Source: Pseudolactococcus laudensis
GTDB lineage: Bacteria > Bacillota > Bacilli > Lactobacillales > Streptococcaceae
Reading direction: 5' to 3'
Length of the DNA: 64,000 nt
Assembly (NCBI RefSeq): GCF_013449735.1
Contig: NZ_JACBNY010000011.1
Location: 1-64,000, forward strand
Shown here: in pieces, positions 26,896 through 35,773 of the stretch
How the letters are laid out: every line of letters starts with the position of its first letter
How positions within the stretch are numbered: the first letter of the stretch is position 1
The notes under the pieces: model-generated
Databases searched by the model: none
Seen by the model: only the letters and a program-made list of their open reading frames with translations
What the model was told of the DNA's origin: nothing
Made by a program: the position numbers and the translations under genes

Positions 26896-27841
26896 CAATA
26901 CGGACTTCCGTCCCTTTCTCTACTTGACTAGTAATGCTGACTGTCAACTCCAACTTATCCATAATACCTTTGGTTAGATAGAGCCCAAGTCCTGTTGACT
27001 TTTGATTATTGCGCCCATTGTAGCCGGTAAAACCATGCTCAAAGAGTCTGGGTAAATCCTCAGGTAAAATACCAATGCCTGTATCTTTAATTGTCATATT
27101 ATCATCGAATTGAATCGTGACACCACCTGTTTTGGTATATTTAACCGCATTATTAATGAGCTGCTCAATCGCAACTGATAGCCATTTTCTATCACTTGTC
27201 AGCTGCCATGAGCCAGAAATACTGACCGACAGATTTTTCATGATAAACTGATTGGCATATTTTTTAATCATATCACGTGTGATATCTGCGACATCAAAGG
27301 TTTCAAATCGAAAATCAGTCGATGTATTTTGCAAGCGCAGATAGCTCAAGAGAATATTAAGATAGTTATCCAGTTCTAGTAATTGATTTTGAACACCCGA
27401 TTGTGTCAGTTGATTTGTTTGCGCCATCAAGTCGAGCGCTGCCAATGGCACTTTCATCTGATGCGTCCAAAGCTTGGTTAAATCTAATAAATCCTTGTCG
27501 AATTTTAACAGTTCTTGATATTTCTCCTGACTCCATTGCTCAAGGTCAGTAATCAGCCGCTGATAATCTTCACCAATCAAAGTCGAATCAGGAAATCTTG
27601 GCAAGTTTTCCACGCTAGTTCTGGTTAGAAACTGGTGAAGTTGGATAAAGCGATAACAGGCGAAACTCTGATAAATCACAAAAATCAAAGTCGGCAGTAA
27701 AAATGCGACTTTAAAGGCGGTTAAGTCTATTTCTTGTAAAAACAAAACGAGCGCAATCATGCCTTCAGTGAGTAAAAATAGCGCAATTTCACTCGATTTC
27801 TCCTGACAAAAACGGGCAATAAGCCGTAAATAAGTCATCAT
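26885..27841 (-). CDS. BceS-type intramembrane-sensing histidine kinase
   Basis: This 318-residue kinase has two N-terminal transmembrane helices (about 19-36 and 43-62) with only a few residues between them. That is the layout of intramembrane-sensing kinases which lack an external sensor and rely on a partner ABC transporter. The phosphorylated His is in WTHQMKVPL (His127), and the ATP domain has the N box (EQLINNAVKY), DTGIGI and GLGLYL motifs. It overlaps the response regulator by four bases. The BceAB-like transporter genes lie directly upstream, so the pair very likely senses peptide antibiotics through that transporter. Confidence 0.9.
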   Translation of the reverse strand: MMTYLRLIARFCQEKSSEIALFLLTEGMIALVLFLQEIDLTAFKVAFLLPTLIFVIYQSFACYRFIQLHQFLTRTSVENLPRFPDSTLIGEDYQRLITDLEQWSQEKYQELLKFDKDLLDLTKLWTHQMKVPLAALDLMAQTNQLTQSGVQNQLLELDNYLNILLSYLRLQNTSTDFRFETFDVADITRDMIKKYANQFIMKNLSVSISGSWQLTSDRKWLSVAIEQLINNAVKYTKTGGVTIQFDDNMTIKDTGIGILPEDLPRLFEHGFTGYNGRNNQKSTGLGLYLTKGIMDKLELTVSITSQVEKGTEVRIEKN

Positions 27842-28494
27842 TTAATAACGTACCCCACGCCACGAACGGTATGAATATGGTCGAACTTAACTTGCAGTAA
27901 TTTTTTGCGGAGGCGACTCATGTTAACGTTGAGGGTATTATCATCGATAAAGTCATCACCTTCCCAGAGTTTTTTGAGCAGGTCGTGTTTATCGACAATA
28001 TTCCCCGCCTGCTCGAGCAATGCCTTCAAGATGATTGTCTCTGTTTTAGTCAAGCTGACCTTTTCTTGTCCGTCCGAAAAATTACCGTCTAAATCTAGCG
28101 TGAAACGCTCAAAACTTAAATGGTTAACTTGTACTTTTGTCCGTCTTAAAAGCGCGTTAATTTTAGCAATTAACACCTCGACAGAAAAAGGTTTACTGAC
28201 GAAATCATCTGCACCCATATTCATCGCCATCACAGCATTCATCTCATCAGATGCCGAAGAGATGAAAACAATCGGCAAATCATTGGTTTTCCGAATTTCA
28301 GTTGTCCAATAAAAACCATTAAAATAAGGCAGTGTGATATCCATCAAGACCAAATCAGGTTGGTATTCAGCAATCTCAGCTGCCACCGCTCGAAAATTCA
28401 TGACACTCGTGACCTGAAATTCTTCTTGAAGTCTCTGACGCAAGAGCTTAACAATCGTTTCATCATCTTCAACGATAAAGATTTTATTTTTCAT
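27838..28494 (-). CDS. OmpR-family response regulator of the Bce-like module
   Basis: This 218-residue protein has a receiver domain (1-118) with the phosphorylation site Asp52 (VLMDITLPYF), acidic pocket Glu9/Asp10/Asp11 and Lys101 (SKPFSVE). A C-terminal winged helix (about 125-218, ending HTVRGVGYVIK) binds DNA. It should activate the yxeA-ABC transporter operon; a palindrome lies upstream of that promoter (31934-31949). It is coupled to the kinase by a 4-base overlap and separated from the transporter by a terminator and a MITE-like element. Confidence 0.92.
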   Translation of the reverse strand: MKNKIFIVEDDETIVKLLRQRLQEEFQVTSVMNFRAVAAEIAEYQPDLVLMDITLPYFNGFYWTTEIRKTNDLPIVFISSASDEMNAVMAMNMGADDFVSKPFSVEVLIAKINALLRRTKVQVNHLSFERFTLDLDGNFSDGQEKVSLTKTETIILKALLEQAGNIVDKHDLLKKLWEGDDFIDDNTLNVNMSRLRKKLLQVKFDHIHTVRGVGYVIK

Positions 28495-28552
28495 ACCCTT
28501 ATTCTACCAAAAATGTGAGAATTGTGGCAGTTTAAACTGAAAGACAAAAAAA

Positions 28553-28573
28553 ACACCCCAAAATCAGGGGTGT
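28553..28573 (-). terminator. Terminator between transporter and two-component genes
   Basis: ACACCCC and GGGGTGT form a 7-bp GC-rich stem with a 7-base loop. Eight U residues follow in the minus-strand RNA. It separates the transporter operon from the two-component system, which must then have its own promoter or rely on read-through. Confidence 0.85.
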
Positions 28574-28590
28574 CAATGGTAGCAACTTAT

Positions 28591-28744
28591 GGGCACCTCT
28601 AAAAACTCAAATTTACCACTTTTGGCTAAATTTACCTATCGCGTCGTTATTGCTCCACACCTTACAGCAGTAAGCTTTGTCGCAATGCCTAGCGCTAGAA
28701 AAATTTATCTCAAAAGTTATCAAAAGCAGTTTTTAGAGGTGCCC
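28591..28744. repeat. MITE-like inverted-repeat element abutting the transporter stop codon
   Basis: This 154-bp non-coding element has perfect 17-bp terminal inverted repeats: GGGCACCTCTAAAAACT (28591-28607) and AGTTTTTAGAGGTGCCC (28728-28744). TTAT flanks it on both sides (28587-28590 and 28745-28748), a likely target duplication. The right-hand TTA is at the same time the stop codon of the permease gene. Its ends match those of the element at 13080-13192 at the GGG..CTCTAAAAA core, while the interiors differ. Confidence 0.8.
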
Positions 28745-30730
28745 TTATCTTTCAACGATGCGATAATAAATTTTCGATGTTTTACGATAAATCAGATAAT
28801 AGATAACTGAGATAACTAGAATCGTAATGAAGCTGACACTAGCAATCATGCCGATGTCAGTGATACCAAAGATATTAATTAATTTAGAAATCATCACAAA
28901 GGCTGCTGCAAAGTGGATGATGCTGACAATGATTGGCATGAAGAAGACGATTAAGACTTGTGAATCAATTGATTTTTTAACTTCTTTTTTAGTCAAGCCA
29001 ACTTCTTGTAGAATACGGAAACTGCGTTTGTCCTCAGCACCTTCTGAAATCTGTTTGTAGTAAATAATCAAGGCGGCACCTAGGATAAAGGTAAGACCAA
29101 GCATAAAGCCGATGAAGAGGAAACCACCAGTAAATTCCATGATACCTTCTCTACTTTCCTTCTCAGTTGAAACAATGACTTTATTGGGTTGGTTGACATC
29201 ATTAGGTGCTTTTTTACTCAATGCCTCACGTTCTTTAATAGGTAAGTTGATGAGGATTTCTGTACTAATAGGTGTTGTGAAGTCAACAACGTTTGGATTG
29301 TCTGGATTATTTTTAATCGTATCTTGATTATTGAGGTCGTTTAATTTTGTAAGTTCTTGCTCATCAGAGACAACAAAGACGAACACATCAAAGACACCTG
29401 GGAATTTAGGTAGGTTTTTAAGTGACGGTACTTCTTTAACAATCTCTAAATTTTCACCAAACCAGTCAACTGATTTGACATCTCTATCACCAAATGCTTT
29501 ATAAAGGACAACTTGATTAGGAGCTAACTCTGGTAACTCATTACCCAATTTAACCATATCGTCACGAGTGACAAATCTTATTACCGAATAGTCATTCATT
29601 TTTGCATTTTCAGCTGGTAATACTGCTTTTTTATCAGCCCCAACACTAAAGTTTGTCATGACCATAAATGTCGAGTATGGTGCAACTTTTGTATGATCTA
29701 CGCCATTTTCTTGGATAAAATTGTTTAAAGCTGCTTTATTTTCATCAATATTTTTTCCGGTATAGCTAATATTTGTATTCTTCGGAAATTGTTCTGCTAC
29801 GACTTTTTGAACACCGACATAGAGCGCAACAGACGTCGCAAGTGTGACAAACGTCATGGTCACGAGAATCGTGATATTGGCAAGGCCAACTGCATTTGTT
29901 TTCATGCGGTAAAGCATGCTGCTAGTCGTGATAAAATGTTCAGGTTTGTAATAGTAGTTTTTATTGGCTTTCTGACGTTTCAAGACAAAGATTGTTACGC
30001 CAATATAGAGTAGATATGTTCCTATAATAACTAGGATAACCGCGATGAAAAATTTCATCAAGGCCTCAATTGGTCCTTGAACGCTAAGCGCTAGGTAATA
30101 AGTAACAGCAAGCATCACGATACTTAGGATAGACATGACTAAACGACCACGAGGTTCGCGCTCGCTGCGTGTATTATCTTTCAGTAAACTGATAGCTGAG
30201 TTACGTTTAATAGTCATTATCGCAAAGAGCATGAGTAAGGCAAAAATAGCTGCAAAGACAAGCAATGTTAACAAAATAGCTTGAAATGATACTTTTAAGT
30301 TAAAGTAGTTGCCACCGATAAGATGAACAAAAATCAGATAGAGAAACTCTGAAAAAATCAAACCAAAAGCAGTACCCGCAATCGCTGTTACGACAAAGGT
30401 CATTAATAATTCCCAGAATGAAATCGTCGCGATATTGCGCTTATTTAGACCTAAAATATTATAAAGGCCAAATTCTCTCGTCCGTTGTTTGAGTAAGAAA
30501 CGATAACTATAACTAACGATGATGATTGAGAACAAGACAATAATGACAAGGCCAAATTTCATCAATGTTCTGACAGCATCAGCACCTTTTAACTGGTCTA
30601 AACTTTTTGAAAAAGCAATGTTTGACAGAATTAGAGTAATCGCAAACATAGAAGTCGTTGCAAGTAAAAATGGTGAAAAATTAGATAAGGACTTCCGAAT
30701 ATTTTGAAAAGCTAGTTTGAGATAGAACAT
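28745..30730 (-). CDS. BceB-type FtsX-family ABC transporter permease
   Basis: This 661-residue permease has ten predicted transmembrane helices in the BceB arrangement. One is at about 18-38, followed by groups near 55-80, 108-135 and 150-175, then 200-250 and 285-305, a large extracellular domain of about 200 residues (about 312-525), and three helices at the C-terminus. BceAB transporters free lipid-cycle intermediates from bacitracin-like or lantibiotic peptides and signal to a BceS kinase. Its ATG overlaps the ATPase TAA (TAATG). Its TAA stop is shared with the flank of a MITE-like element. The exact drug is unknown. Confidence 0.9.
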   Translation of the reverse strand: MFYLKLAFQNIRKSLSNFSPFLLATTSMFAITLILSNIAFSKSLDQLKGADAVRTLMKFGLVIIVLFSIIIVSYSYRFLLKQRTREFGLYNILGLNKRNIATISFWELLMTFVVTAIAGTAFGLIFSEFLYLIFVHLIGGNYFNLKVSFQAILLTLLVFAAIFALLMLFAIMTIKRNSAISLLKDNTRSEREPRGRLVMSILSIVMLAVTYYLALSVQGPIEALMKFFIAVILVIIGTYLLYIGVTIFVLKRQKANKNYYYKPEHFITTSSMLYRMKTNAVGLANITILVTMTFVTLATSVALYVGVQKVVAEQFPKNTNISYTGKNIDENKAALNNFIQENGVDHTKVAPYSTFMVMTNFSVGADKKAVLPAENAKMNDYSVIRFVTRDDMVKLGNELPELAPNQVVLYKAFGDRDVKSVDWFGENLEIVKEVPSLKNLPKFPGVFDVFVFVVSDEQELTKLNDLNNQDTIKNNPDNPNVVDFTTPISTEILINLPIKEREALSKKAPNDVNQPNKVIVSTEKESREGIMEFTGGFLFIGFMLGLTFILGAALIIYYKQISEGAEDKRSFRILQEVGLTKKEVKKSIDSQVLIVFFMPIIVSIIHFAAAFVMISKLINIFGITDIGMIASVSFITILVISVIYYLIYRKTSKIYYRIVER

Positions 30731-31482
30731 TATTCACCTCCTAACAGGCTCGTAATCGCTGTCGTAATGTCCCGGTTAAACTCATTATTAGATTTACCAG
30801 CTCGGTAGAGTTGGTGGAAGATTTGACCATCTTTAATAAATAGAACACGACTAGCGTGACTAGCAGCCAGACTTGAGTGCGTCACCATGAGAATTGTTTG
30901 ACCTTCAGCGTTGATTTGCTCAAACAATTCAAGCAAGCCATCTGAATTTTTAGAGTCAAGTGCCGCTGTCGGCTCATCCGCTAAAATCAATTTTGGATTT
31001 GTAATCAAAGCACGCGCGACAGCAACACGTTGTTTTTGACCACCAGACAACTCAAAAGGTTGTTTATCTAGTAAATCCGAAATGTTGAGCTTAGGTGCTA
31101 AAACTTCCAAACGTTTAGCCATTTCATCGTATTTATAACGACCCAAAACAAGTGGTAAGAAAATATTATCACGCACGCTCAGCGTATCAAGCAAGTTGAA
31201 ATCTTGGAAAACAAATCCCAAATGATCACGACGGAACTCTGCTAATTGTTGCTCCTTAATCGTGCTAATTTTTTTACCTTCTAAAACGACTTCACCACTA
31301 CTTGGTTTTTCTAATGTGGCTAAAATATTCAACAGTGTTGTTTTACCACTACCACTTTCACCCATGATAGCGATGAACTCACCTTCTTCAGCAATAAAAT
31401 TCACATCGCGTAAGGCTTGTGTTTTTTCCTTTGAAAAACGAGTTTGGAATGTTTTTTCTAAATGATTGACTTCTAAGAACAT
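30730..31482 (-). CDS. BceA-type ABC transporter ATP-binding protein
   Basis: This 250-residue ATPase has Walker A (GESGSGKTT), the Q-loop FVFQDFNLL, the signature LSGGQKQRVAVARAL, Walker B (LILADEPTAALD) and the H-loop (MVTHS). It belongs to the MacB/LolD-like group that pairs with FtsX-type permeases. It is joined by TAATG overlaps to yxeA on one side and the permease on the other, so the three are one translational unit. Confidence 0.94.
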   Translation of the reverse strand: MFLEVNHLEKTFQTRFSKEKTQALRDVNFIAEEGEFIAIMGESGSGKTTLLNILATLEKPSSGEVVLEGKKISTIKEQQLAEFRRDHLGFVFQDFNLLDTLSVRDNIFLPLVLGRYKYDEMAKRLEVLAPKLNISDLLDKQPFELSGGQKQRVAVARALITNPKLILADEPTAALDSKNSDGLLELFEQINAEGQTILMVTHSSLAASHASRVLFIKDGQIFHQLYRAGKSNNEFNRDITTAITSLLGGE

Positions 31483-31829
31483 TAGTTTATCTCCTTTAAG
31501 ATACTAGCTTTAATTTTTGATTTTTCGACTTCTTTGTAACCGGTCACGCCTTTGGTTTTGTTAACCGTTAATTCTAAGTAGGCACCTTTTCTAAGATTGT
31601 GGTCAGCCGTAAACTTAGTTGCTTTCTTAACGTTACGTTTATTAACAGCAGGTAACTCATAATTATACGTTGTATAAACACGACCACTACTGTCTGAGTC
31701 TTGTGTCGTTACACCATCTTGTGTAATCTTCACATAGTAAGCATCGCCCCCATAACTCTTTTTATAAACCATGTAGAGCTCACCGCCGATAAGCGCAAGC
31801 ACAGCAAGAACCGCTAATAATTTTTTCAT
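31482..31829 (-). CDS. YxeA family secreted or lipid-side protein (DUF1093)
   Basis: This 115-residue protein has an N-terminal hydrophobic segment (about 4-20, LLAVLAVLALIGGELYMVY) that may be an uncleaved anchor, then a small beta-rich domain with TYNYELPAVNKRNVKKATKF, the YxeA/DUF1093 core; only its YNYELPAV string is needed for recognition. In Bacillus and LAB such genes accompany peptide-antibiotic ABC transporters and are induced with them. It is first in this operon, with AAAGGAG upstream. The biochemical role is unknown. Confidence 0.82.
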   Translation of the reverse strand: MKKLLAVLAVLALIGGELYMVYKKSYGGDAYYVKITQDGVTTQDSDSSGRVYTTYNYELPAVNKRNVKKATKFTADHNLRKGAYLELTVNKTKGVTGYKEVEKSKIKASILKEIN

Positions 31830-31885
31830 TGTAACTCCTTTTATTTAAGTTATTGAAACTCATTTATTTTCCTCTTGACACTCTT

Positions 31886-31915
31886 ATTATCGCACACCAC
31901 ATCATCACCTGTCTT
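31886..31915 (-). promoter_or_regulatory. Promoter of the yxeA-ABC transporter operon
   Basis: On the minus strand AAGACA (31910-31915) and GATAAT (31886-31891) are 18 bases apart. The weak -35 fits a promoter that needs an activator bound just upstream. Confidence 0.55.
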
Positions 31916-31933
31916 ACACCTCACCATTTCTTT

Positions 31934-31949
31934 CTTACGAAAATGTAAG
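31934..31949. promoter_or_regulatory. Candidate response-regulator operator upstream of yxeA
   Basis: The palindrome CTTAC-GAAAAT-GTAAG begins 18 bases upstream of the -35 hexamer. BceR-type regulators bind inverted repeats at this distance from their transporter promoters. The half-sites differ in detail from known BceR sites, so the assignment rests on position and symmetry. Confidence 0.5.
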
Positions 31950-31980
31950 TCAGAGGAATTTTAGGCGTTGCTATTAAAAA

Positions 31981-32011
31981 AAACAACAGATAATGAAAGC
32001 TCTGTTAGTTT
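31981..32011 (-). terminator. Terminator after pheA
   Basis: AAACAACAGA and TCTGTTAGTTT pair over ten positions with a one-base bulge. Nine U residues follow in the minus-strand RNA. It ends the aroK-pheA transcript, 13 bases after pheA. Confidence 0.75.
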
Positions 32012-32023
32012 ATATGTTTGTTA

Positions 32024-32851
32024 TTACATCTTATAGACCTTATATTTCCCCAAACGCTTAACTGTAATACCAAGTTTTTCAAGCGCATGAATCAAATAAA
32101 GATAGTTTTCAGAAAACTGGGCATCGATAAGAAAGAAATACTCCCCTAGGAAAGTTTTTAACGGACGAGACTCTATCTTGGTCAAATTAATTCCAAAGTC
32201 CGCAAAAATTTGCAAGGCTTTATAAAGTGCACCGGGTAGATTATCCGAAAGCGTAAGAGCTAATGTCATCTTCTCTGTTTCAACTGGCAGTGGAATTTGT
32301 GGTGTTGTATGACCCAATAACCAAAACCGTGTGAAATTTTCATCAATTTCTTGAATGTCTTGAGCTATAATCGTCAACCCATACTCCAAACTACTAGCAA
32401 CTGGCGCAATTGCCGCATAATTTTTGTCAGGATGTTCCGCGACAAATTTCGCTGCATAAGCCGTACTATCAGTACTTTCTATTTTGGCGTCAGGAAAATA
32501 TTGCTGCACATATTTCAGCGATTGCGCAATCGCTTGGGGATGAGAAAAAATTTTCTCAATCTTTTTGTCCGCACTCGTCGCCATGAGCTGTTGCTTGATT
32601 GGTTGGATGATTTCAGCCTGAGCCCGAGTGTCATCCGCTTGTAAAAAGAGATAGTCGACGGTCTGGTGGACACTACCTTCAATCGAATTTTCAACAGGGA
32701 CAATCGCAAAGTCAACTAAATCTTGCTCATAACTTCTGATGACCTCAGTAATTGAGTCAAAGGCGATGAGTTGATGACTGCTATCTGGGAATGCCGCACG
32801 AGCTGCCGCGTAAGTGAAGGACGCTTTAGGACCCAAAAAACCAATTTTCAT
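32024..32851 (-). CDS. pheA: Prephenate dehydratase
   Basis: This 275-residue enzyme converts prephenate to phenylpyruvate for phenylalanine synthesis. The catalytic domain (about 1-180) holds VPVENSIEGSV and the TRF motif in ENFTRFWLLG. A C-terminal ACT domain (about 190-270) has the ESRP motif (LTKIESRPLK) that binds phenylalanine for feedback control. It overlaps aroK by four bases and is the last gene of the aromatic operon; earlier genes of the pathway are not in the window. Confidence 0.95.
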   Translation of the reverse strand: MKIGFLGPKASFTYAAARAAFPDSSHQLIAFDSITEVIRSYEQDLVDFAIVPVENSIEGSVHQTVDYLFLQADDTRAQAEIIQPIKQQLMATSADKKIEKIFSHPQAIAQSLKYVQQYFPDAKIESTDSTAYAAKFVAEHPDKNYAAIAPVASSLEYGLTIIAQDIQEIDENFTRFWLLGHTTPQIPLPVETEKMTLALTLSDNLPGALYKALQIFADFGINLTKIESRPLKTFLGEYFFLIDAQFSENYLYLIHALEKLGITVKRLGKYKVYKM

Positions 32852-33330
32852 CGTCGAATTTCCTTTATAATTTCCTCAGGTGTTTTCCCTGAAATAGTGA
32901 TAATTTGGGTCGCAATCTCTTCATATAAGGGCGCACGAGTTTCAAAGATTTCTTGGAGTTCCTCTCGTGATTTATCGATAAATAACGGTCTAACATTTGT
33001 CGTATCCATAGAGATTTGCTGATAAAGGGTATCAAAATCCGATTTCAGATAAATGATTTCTGCCTCGGCATTACTTAAAATACGGCGATTATCGTCAGAT
33101 GTGACAATGCCCCCACCCGTTGCAATCACACCTTCGTTTTGTGACAATTCTTCTAAAACTTGCGATTCAATTTCTCGAAAAGCACCTTCGCCTGCCTCAG
33201 CAAAAAAAGTCGAAATCGGCATACCGATACGCTCAACGATAACATAATCCATATCAATAAAATCTTCAGCTAATAATTGGGCAATGGTTGTCTTACCAGA
33301 CCCCATAAAGCCTATCAAAAATGTCGTCAT
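32848..33330 (-). CDS. aroK: Shikimate kinase
   Basis: This 160-residue kinase phosphorylates shikimate at O-3 with ATP. It has Walker A (GFMGSGKTT), the substrate residues in DMDYVI and FREIES, GGGIV and the lid Arg (TNVRPLF). It is directly followed by pheA with a 4-base overlap. The upstream neighbour is ffh, 84 bases away, and no strong promoter is obvious between, so part of its transcription may come from ffh. Confidence 0.94.
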   Translation of the reverse strand: MTTFLIGFMGSGKTTIAQLLAEDFIDMDYVIVERIGMPISTFFAEAGEGAFREIESQVLEELSQNEGVIATGGGIVTSDDNRRILSNAEAEIIYLKSDFDTLYQQISMDTTNVRPLFIDKSREELQEIFETRAPLYEEIATQIITISGKTPEEIIKEIRR

Positions 33331-33414
33331 CTATCTCTGTTTCCGTTCTTTTCTGGCGATCATCCTGTTTTATAATCATACGTGTCACATGACAACATCA
33401 TTTTAGGAGTCACC

Positions 33415-34935
33415 TTATTTTTTCTTCTTCTTGCCTTTTTTCATTTTCTTCTGAGCACGTTTCATAGCAGCAGTCATGGCCATTTTCCCAACTTTACCTT
33501 TGAGACCGCCACCAAACATGGCGTTCATATCAGGCATACCTGCACCGCCCATATCACCAAGAGCACTCATATCTGGCATTCCGCCTGGCAAATTTGGCAT
33601 TTGACCACCCATACCACCGAGCATGGCGCCCATATCGCCATTCATCAAGCCACTCATCATCTTTTTAGACTCGTTAAATTGCTTGATTAGTTTATTAACT
33701 TCTATAAAAGTATTACCTGACCCAGCAGCGATTCTACGACGACGTGACGGTGTTAAAATATCAGGGTTGGCGCGTTCTTCTGGTGTCATGGATAAGACTG
33801 CCGCACGTTTTCTGGCAATATCTTTTTCGTCTACCTTGATATTGGCAGCGCCTGGAATCTCAGACATACCTGGAATCATTTTCATGATTTCATCCAAAGG
33901 TCCCATTGACTGAACTTGATCTAACTGCTCGATAAAATCGTTAAAATCAAAGGAATTTTCACGCATTTTTTCTGCCATCTTAGCAGATTGCGCCTCATCA
34001 AATTGACTTTGTGCTTTCTCGATTAAAGTCAGCATATCACCCATGCCGAGAATACGCGAGCTCATGCGCTCAGGATAGAAAACTTCTAAGTCAGTTAACT
34101 TCTCACCCGTTCCGACAAATTTAATTGGCTTACCCGTGATTTCTCGGATAGATAATGCAGCACCGCCACGCGTGTCACCATCCAATTTGGTAATGATAAC
34201 ACCAGTAATTTCCAATGTTTCATTGAATTTCTTAGCGACATCAGCTGCGACTTGACCAGTCATAGCATCAACAACCAATAGAATTTCAGTCGGTTGTGCC
34301 AAATCTTTGATTTGTACCAACTCGTTCATCAATTTTTCATCGATTTCAAGTCGACCAGCCGTATCAATTAAGACATAGTCATTGCGCTTTTCAGCCGCCA
34401 AAGCCAAACCATGACGAACAATCTCTACTGGATTAACGTCAGTGCCTTCGTCATAAACCGGTACATCGACTTGACTACCCACTGTTTTCAACTGCTCTAT
34501 TGCCGCAGGCCGGTAAACATCGGCTGCAATCATTAAAGGTCGTGCGTTTTCAGTTTCTTTCAAGCGTTTGGCTAATTTCCCTGCAAAGGTTGTTTTACCT
34601 GCACCTTGGAGACCTGCCATCATGATGATTGTTGGGATTTTTGGTGACTTAGCAAGCTCTGCTTCCCCACCACCCAAGATTGCTGTCAATTCTTCATCAA
34701 CGATTTTGATGACTTGTTGCGCCGGTTGCAGAGCTTCAGAAACTTCGACACCAATTGCACGTGTGCGGATATTTCTGATAAATTTCTTGACAACTGGTAG
34801 CGCGACATCGGCCTCTAGCAATGCCAAACGGATTTCTTTGGTAATTTCTAAAACATCATTTTCAGTGATTTTTTTCTTACCGCGTAAGTTTTTAAAAACG
34901 CCTTGTAATCGTTCTGTTAAATTTTCAAATGCCAT
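33415..34935 (-). CDS. ffh: Signal recognition particle GTPase Ffh
   Basis: This 506-residue protein has the N helical domain (1-90), the G domain (GLQGAGKTT, DTAGR, TKLDGDTRGG) and a methionine-rich M domain (about 300-506) with an extended GM/MP-rich tail ending in lysines (KKMKKGKKKKK). It delivers nascent membrane proteins to FtsY. The upstream region is odd: no Shine-Dalgarno sequence is visible before the ATG. A 162-bp palindromic element ends only 16 bases upstream and separates ffh from ylxM, with which it normally forms one operon. Confidence 0.96.
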   Translation of the reverse strand: MAFENLTERLQGVFKNLRGKKKITENDVLEITKEIRLALLEADVALPVVKKFIRNIRTRAIGVEVSEALQPAQQVIKIVDEELTAILGGGEAELAKSPKIPTIIMMAGLQGAGKTTFAGKLAKRLKETENARPLMIAADVYRPAAIEQLKTVGSQVDVPVYDEGTDVNPVEIVRHGLALAAEKRNDYVLIDTAGRLEIDEKLMNELVQIKDLAQPTEILLVVDAMTGQVAADVAKKFNETLEITGVIITKLDGDTRGGAALSIREITGKPIKFVGTGEKLTDLEVFYPERMSSRILGMGDMLTLIEKAQSQFDEAQSAKMAEKMRENSFDFNDFIEQLDQVQSMGPLDEIMKMIPGMSEIPGAANIKVDEKDIARKRAAVLSMTPEERANPDILTPSRRRRIAAGSGNTFIEVNKLIKQFNESKKMMSGLMNGDMGAMLGGMGGQMPNLPGGMPDMSALGDMGGAGMPDMNAMFGGGLKGKVGKMAMTAAMKRAQKKMKKGKKKKK

Positions 34936-34951
34936 AATTTTTTATGATGAG

Positions 34952-35113
34952 TTATACTCAATTAAGCAAATAAAGCGAACATTTTTGGCTATTTCTCGTC
35001 ACTTCTTCGTTGACAAGTCTTGACGTACACCTGTATGCCTACGCCTCGTCGCCTCAAATTGACAAAAAATATCTCAAAAATATTGTACACTTTCTTTACT
35101 TAAATGAGTATAA
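34952..35113. repeat. 162-bp palindromic intergenic element between ylxM and ffh
   Basis: The terminal arms are 30 bases (34952-34981 and 35084-35113, starting TTATACTCA on each strand) and match at 25 of 30 positions. Further inward pairing (TTTTTGG..ATTTCTCGTCA with TGACAAAAAATATCTCAAAAA, in part) continues toward the centre. The interior has a GC-richer block with CGTACACCTGTATGCCTACG. There is no coding capacity. It looks like a non-autonomous mobile repeat and interrupts a normally tight operon. Confidence 0.75.
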
Positions 35114-35126
35114 AACTTCCTATCTC

Positions 35127-35456
35127 CTATTCATTTTCTAAACTTTGTAAAATCGTGATTTTGTCAACCAGATAAGTATCATCCGCATATTTTGCTAAAA
35201 TTTCCGCAAAAATTTGCTCGCGTACGATATAATCAGAATACATATGTAACTTGGTCTCATATGTTTCCAAGACCTTCTCTGTGCGCTTGATGTTGTCATA
35301 TACAGCTTGCCGACTGATATTATACTCTTCTGCAATTTCTGCCAGAGAATAATCATCTGCATAATAAAGCTCGACATAGTTCATCTGCTTTTCTGTTAGC
35401 AAGGTCGCATAAAATTCAAACAGTGCATTCATCCGATTGGTTTTTTCAATTTCCAT
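35127..35456 (-). CDS. ylxM: YlxM, SRP-associated putative DNA-binding protein
   Basis: This 109-residue protein has a sigma-70 region 4-like helix-turn-helix (about 15-65, [24 protein letters not shown], whose core is [11 protein letters not shown]). It belongs to the UPF0122/YlxM family, which sits upstream of ffh and can stimulate SRP GTPase activity in streptococci. Here 191 bases and a palindromic element lie between it and ffh. A TATAAT (35463-35468) lies very close to the ATG, so the real promoter is uncertain. Confidence 0.92.
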   Translation of the reverse strand: MEIEKTNRMNALFEFYATLLTEKQMNYVELYYADDYSLAEIAEEYNISRQAVYDNIKRTEKVLETYETKLHMYSDYIVREQIFAEILAKYADDTYLVDKITILQSLENE

Positions 35457-35773
35457 TCCTCTATTATACCATATATAATCTCTCTATACTATCTTGTATT
35501 ACGCTAAACACCCAATACATAAGGTCTTACAGGCAGTTTTTTATGACTATAAATTCCTAAGCACCTGTTGTTATATTGGAAAAACTTTGAAAGAGTCTAA
35601 TATTTGTGACGAGTCTACTTAAAATCTTCAAGAGTAACCTAGTGATTATCTATATTATATTTAACGCAATCGGATAAACTTTATTAAAAAAATGGTAAAA
35701 TAAGAACGAAGACATCTATCAATTTATCAACCAAGACACTAATCTCTGAATTAGTCATTAATAGGGAGTATTT
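35457..35773. other. Divergent intergenic region between ylxM and the GDPD gene
   Basis: This 317-base AT-rich stretch separates divergently transcribed genes. It holds AGGGAG five bases before the GDPD start at the right and a TATAAT near the ylxM start at the left. A TAAAAT at about 35696-35701 could be a -10 for the right-hand gene, but no convincing -35 goes with it. No gene or repeat is seen. Confidence 0.45.
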
